Assembly (NCBI GenBank): GCA_937901485.1
Contig: CALGTT010000239.1
Coordinates: 1 to 15,243, forward strand
DNA length: 15,243 bases
DNA from: an uncultured Ruminococcus sp.
GTDB taxonomy: Bacteria; Bacillota; Clostridia; Oscillospirales; Ruminococcaceae
Reading direction: 5' to 3'
The position numbers and the translations under genes are program-made. Below, piece by piece: positions 12,584 to 15,243 of the stretch (position 1 is its first letter; each line of letters opens with the position of its first letter). Under the pieces are notes generated by a model, which saw only the letters and a program-made list of their open reading frames with translations, did not search any database and was not told the origin of the DNA.

Positions 12584-14755
12584 ATGAAACGTTTTCTGTC
12601 CATTCTCATCACTGCCGCAATGCTCTGCACGCTCTGTGCCTGCACAAAGCCCGACACGGGCGGAGAAAGCCGCGCGGAAACGATACCGTCCGGTGCGACA
12701 ACGGAAGTCACGCTGTCGCATTCATTCCGATGGGAGAAATTTCTGCCGGAGGAGGAGCTTGGCATGTGCCATTTTTATCCATTCGGCGAAAACACGCTGG
12801 TGTACTCCCCCGCCCTTGACGGCAGGAATATTTTCGGTATCTGGTCACCTGCAACCGGTGATTTTGTCCGCAGAGAATATCCGAAAGATGCCGATTTTAT
12901 GGAATTATCCGGCGTTTATGATAGGGGGGATACGGTGCAGGTATTACTGCGGCGTGTGGTGAATGAACCGCTTTCGATCACCTATCTGCGTTATACCTTT
13001 GATGTGCAGATGAACGAGGTCAGCGTGGAGGATGTGACTGCGCAGTACCATGCGGAACGCTGGATCCATAGCTCTGCAATGGATGCAAAGGGCAACCGTT
13101 TTCATGCGGTGATCGGAGAAGGCATTCTCTGCGAAACACCGGATGGTATACTTTCCTCCGTGGACGGCACACAGGGCGGCGAGGAAGTTTTCACAGGGCG
13201 TGACGGCTATGTCTACGCGCTCCTTGACAGGCGGACGCTGAATAGACTGCATCCGGACACGCTGACCGCAGAAGAAATTCCGCTGGAGCTGCCGAAGGTC
13301 GGCGGAAATTACGCCGAAATGCTTCGCGGCAACGCGGAATATGATGTCCTGTGCTATACGGATGAATTTCTCTATGGCATAAATCTGACGGACGGAGGTA
13401 CAACAGAAATCCTCAACTGGCAGGAATCCGATGTTCTGCCGTCCATGGACAGGCGAAATCTCCTGCTCCTGCCGGATGGGAGGGCATTGTTCTGCGTATA
13501 CGGACATTCCGAACAATTATGCAGTTATCTGCTGACCGCACGGACGCAGGACGAAGTGGATTCCATGAAGCTCATCAGCATGGCGGATATGGGGATCAGC
13601 GGTTCGGAAGATTCGTTATCCAGAATGATCAGCAAATTCAACCGCCAGTCGGAGAACAGCCGGATCGTCACAAAGAGCTATTATGACAGCAGTGTACCGG
13701 ATTTCGGCACGGAGGCTCTCAAAAAAGATCTGCTTGATGGCGTGATTCCGGACATTCTTGCAAGCAATCCGGATTACCATATGTTCTCCAACAAGGGGAT
13801 GTTTGAAGATCTGAGCGTGTGGATGGAGAATGATCCGGAATTTCATAAAGAGGATTATGTCATGAATTTCTTTGAATCCTTGAAATATAATGGCAGGCTG
13901 GAACGATTGGGCTTTCAGTTTGCAGTCAATACCTATGCGGCAAAGGCGGAACATCTGGGAGATGCACAGCGGCTGACGCTTGCGGATTATGCGAATCTGG
14001 AGCTGCCGGAGGGAATGGAATTGATGGACGGTGTGGAACGAACGAGGATGTTCAATGCACTGATGTATTCACAGCTGATGGAGTTTGTGGATTATCAGGC
14101 TGGGACATGCAGCTTTGACAGTGACGAATTTATTTCCCTGCTGGACTGGTTCGGGAGTTTTCCGGAAAAGGCAGCGATACAGGATGATTATGCATTCCGT
14201 GAGGATCGTGCACTGCTCTTTCCCCTGCAGATCCACAGCCTGAAAAGCTACCACGCAACCGGACAGGTCGTGTTCGGCAATGCGGATGTCACGCTCACCG
14301 GAACACCCATTGGAACGGAGGGCAACGGCGGTGTCTTTGCACCGCTGGGGCTGATCACAGTATCTTCGTCCTCACAGTACAAGGAAGAAATCTGGGAATT
14401 CATCAAGTTCTGTCTGCGTGAGGAAAACCAGCTAAGCGACAATTTCGGTTTTCCGGTCAATCGGAAGGCACTTGCCGCAGTCATGGAGCAGGATCAGCAG
14501 CAGCCAACTGAAATGAACAAGTCCACTTACGGCTATGGCAATCTGTCCGAGGAAGTGACAGCGGCAACCGCAGAGGAAGCGGCAGAGCTGACAGCATACA
14601 TTGACGGCATCACAGTCTGCGGCATTCCGGATGATTTCATCTACAACATTGTAGATGAAGAAACCGCCAGATACTTCGCCGGTGACTGCACAGCGGAGGA
14701 TGCTGCAAGAATTATACAGAGCAGGGTGAGCCTGTATCTGGCGGAACAAAGCTAA
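12584..14755 (+). CDS. Extracellular solute-binding lipoprotein with N-terminal propeller-like region
   Basis: This 723-residue protein has a lipoprotein signal peptide: MKR, a hydrophobic stretch, and the lipobox LCAC with Cys20 as the lipid site. After a short linker, residues 45-330 contain strand-rich repeats such as FTGRDGYVYALLDRRTLNRL and LLLLPDGRALFCVYG, suggesting a beta-propeller-like domain. Residues 335-640 resemble an ABC-transporter family 1 sugar-binding protein: a SRMISKFNRQSENSRI helix, DGVIPDILASNP, MFEDLSVWM and WEFIKFCLREE. The ATG at 12584 follows AGGAGG at 7 nt. No permease or ATPase gene is in the window, and the protein is much longer than usual binding proteins (~430). 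It is divergent from the beta-mannosidase, so a manno-oligosaccharide ligand is possible but unproven. Alternatively it may sense sugars at the surface. Confidence 0.82.
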   Translation: MKRFLSILITAAMLCTLCACTKPDTGGESRAETIPSGATTEVTLSHSFRWEKFLPEEELGMCHFYPFGENTLVYSPALDGRNIFGIWSPATGDFVRREYPKDADFMELSGVYDRGDTVQVLLRRVVNEPLSITYLRYTFDVQMNEVSVEDVTAQYHAERWIHSSAMDAKGNRFHAVIGEGILCETPDGILSSVDGTQGGEEVFTGRDGYVYALLDRRTLNRLHPDTLTAEEIPLELPKVGGNYAEMLRGNAEYDVLCYTDEFLYGINLTDGGTTEILNWQESDVLPSMDRRNLLLLPDGRALFCVYGHSEQLCSYLLTARTQDEVDSMKLISMADMGISGSEDSLSRMISKFNRQSENSRIVTKSYYDSSVPDFGTEALKKDLLDGVIPDILASNPDYHMFSNKGMFEDLSVWMENDPEFHKEDYVMNFFESLKYNGRLERLGFQFAVNTYAAKAEHLGDAQRLTLADYANLELPEGMELMDGVERTRMFNALMYSQLMEFVDYQAGTCSFDSDEFISLLDWFGSFPEKAAIQDDYAFREDRALLFPLQIHSLKSYHATGQVVFGNADVTLTGTPIGTEGNGGVFAPLGLITVSSSSQYKEEIWEFIKFCLREENQLSDNFGFPVNRKALAAVMEQDQQQPTEMNKSTYGYGNLSEEVTAATAEEAAELTAYIDGITVCGIPDDFIYNIVDEETARYFAGDCTAEDAARIIQSRVSLYLAEQS

Positions 14756-14790
14756 TTTTTGAGATTCCCCTGCTTTTTTTGAAATAGCAC

Positions 14791-14819
14791 TTGCCTTTTA
14801 TGCGAAAATTTGTTATAAT
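14791..14819 (+). promoter_or_regulatory. Promoter of the gene at 14854
   Basis: TTGCCT at 14791-14796, a 17-nt spacer, and a perfect TATAAT at 14814-14819 with TG-T before it (extended -10). Transcription should start near 14826. No terminator hairpin is seen between the lipoprotein gene and this promoter. Confidence 0.85.
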
Positions 14820-14853
14820 AAGAAGTAACAACTGATGTAAGGAGCTGAGGCAT

Positions 14854-15243
14854 TTGCAATCTTCCAAAAATGATACCTTGCAGTATATTTATACCCTTTG
14901 CGAACAGTACGAGCGCATGGGACTTCAGGTCAAGGGCAGCCGTATGCCGCTGCGAGATTATGCGCAGTTTGCGATCATGAAATTCATGCTGTACATTGCA
15001 GACAGCGACCGGCAGATCATGGACTATGAAGTGGAGATTATCAACAAATGTCTGGGTTTTTCCCTGACGCGTGATTATGTTGTCCGCTTTGTTTCCGAGC
15101 ACCGTATTACGGCGGATGGCATTTATGATTCCATTCTGAAGCTGATGATCGTATTCATCAATGCCGACATCAAAAACAATGCCGCAAACGGCAGTACGGC
15201 TTTGATGCTGCTGGATTATCTTGATGAACTGGGGATTGAATTC
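14854..15243 (+). CDS. Unassigned all-alpha protein, possibly TerB-like, N-terminal part cut by window edge
   Basis: An open frame runs from TTG 14854 to the window end (130 codons, still open). AAGGAG (14839-14844) is placed 9 nt before the TTG, and an in-frame TGA at 14833-14835 blocks an earlier start; the first ATG lies 21 codons further in. The visible part is strongly helical and soluble: QYIYTLCEQYERMGLQVKGS, then FMLYIADSDRQIMDYEVEII, and later LKLMIVFINADIKNN. The phrase IADSDRQIMDYEVEIINKCL resembles TerB-type helical repeats, in which an acidic stretch follows a short Ala-Asp motif; such proteins are common in Ruminococcus-like genomes, from memory. The family call is tentative; the coding call is good. 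Confidence 0.7.
   Translation, partial: MQSSKNDTLQYIYTLCEQYERMGLQVKGSRMPLRDYAQFAIMKFMLYIADSDRQIMDYEVEIINKCLGFSLTRDYVVRFVSEHRITADGIYDSILKLMIVFINADIKNNAANGSTALMLLDYLDELGIEF

Overview
The window looks like a piece of chromosome from a Gram-positive anaerobe of the Clostridia, most likely an Oscillospiraceae/Ruminococcus-type gut bacterium. This is inferred from three things: Firmicutes-style housekeeping gene orders (yicC-gmk-rpoZ-priA and rplU-prp-rpmA-obgE), strong Shine-Dalgarno sites and sigma-A-type promoters with 17-nt spacers, and an L27 with the N-terminal extension that Firmicutes remove with the Prp protease. No tRNA, rRNA, CRISPR array, insertion sequence or phage gene was seen.

Layout. 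1-2390 (minus strand): a housekeeping operon read right to left, yicC (TTG start), gmk, rpoZ and the N-terminal third of priA (cut by the window edge), driven by a clear extended -10 promoter at 2488-2516. 2608-2793 (plus): an unassigned 61-residue acidic protein. 2819-5649 (plus): a strong promoter and a structured leader for L21, then rplU, prp, rpmA, a terminator or attenuator, obgE and mrnC. 5663-6683: yebC and an AbrB-type regulator with a Cys4 tail, ending in a terminator. 6730-8207: a dimeric-type glycyl-tRNA synthetase with its own promoter. 8208-9808 is the start of accessory DNA: an AT-rich orphan with Cys motifs and a calmodulin-like Ca-binding loop, a GNAT acetyltransferase with an extra C-terminal domain, and a DUF6483-like protein, closed by a long hairpin terminator. 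9863-12298 (minus): a cytoplasmic GH2 beta-mannosidase with its own promoter. 12584-14755 (plus, divergent): a large lipoprotein that joins an N-terminal propeller-like region to an extracellular solute-binding domain. 14854-15243: the start of an all-alpha protein, possibly TerB-like, cut by the window edge.

How the parts relate. The left two thirds serve translation and ribosome assembly: L21, L27, the protease that matures L27, the Obg GTPase, Mini-RNase III (23S rRNA maturation), YebC (a translation or regulatory factor), GlyRS, RNA polymerase omega, GMP kinase and the YicC RNase. The right third holds sugar-related genes: a beta-mannosidase for intracellular manno-oligosaccharides and a divergent sugar-binding-type lipoprotein without permease genes in view.

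I do not see a clearly new multi-gene system. The best candidates for a second look are the AT-rich EF-hand-like/Cys-rich orphan (8294-8644), the GNAT fusion, the short intergenic ORF with a perfect Shine-Dalgarno at 12438-12527, the propeller-plus-solute-binding lipoprotein, and the RNA structures before rplU, before the AbrB-like gene and before the beta-mannosidase.
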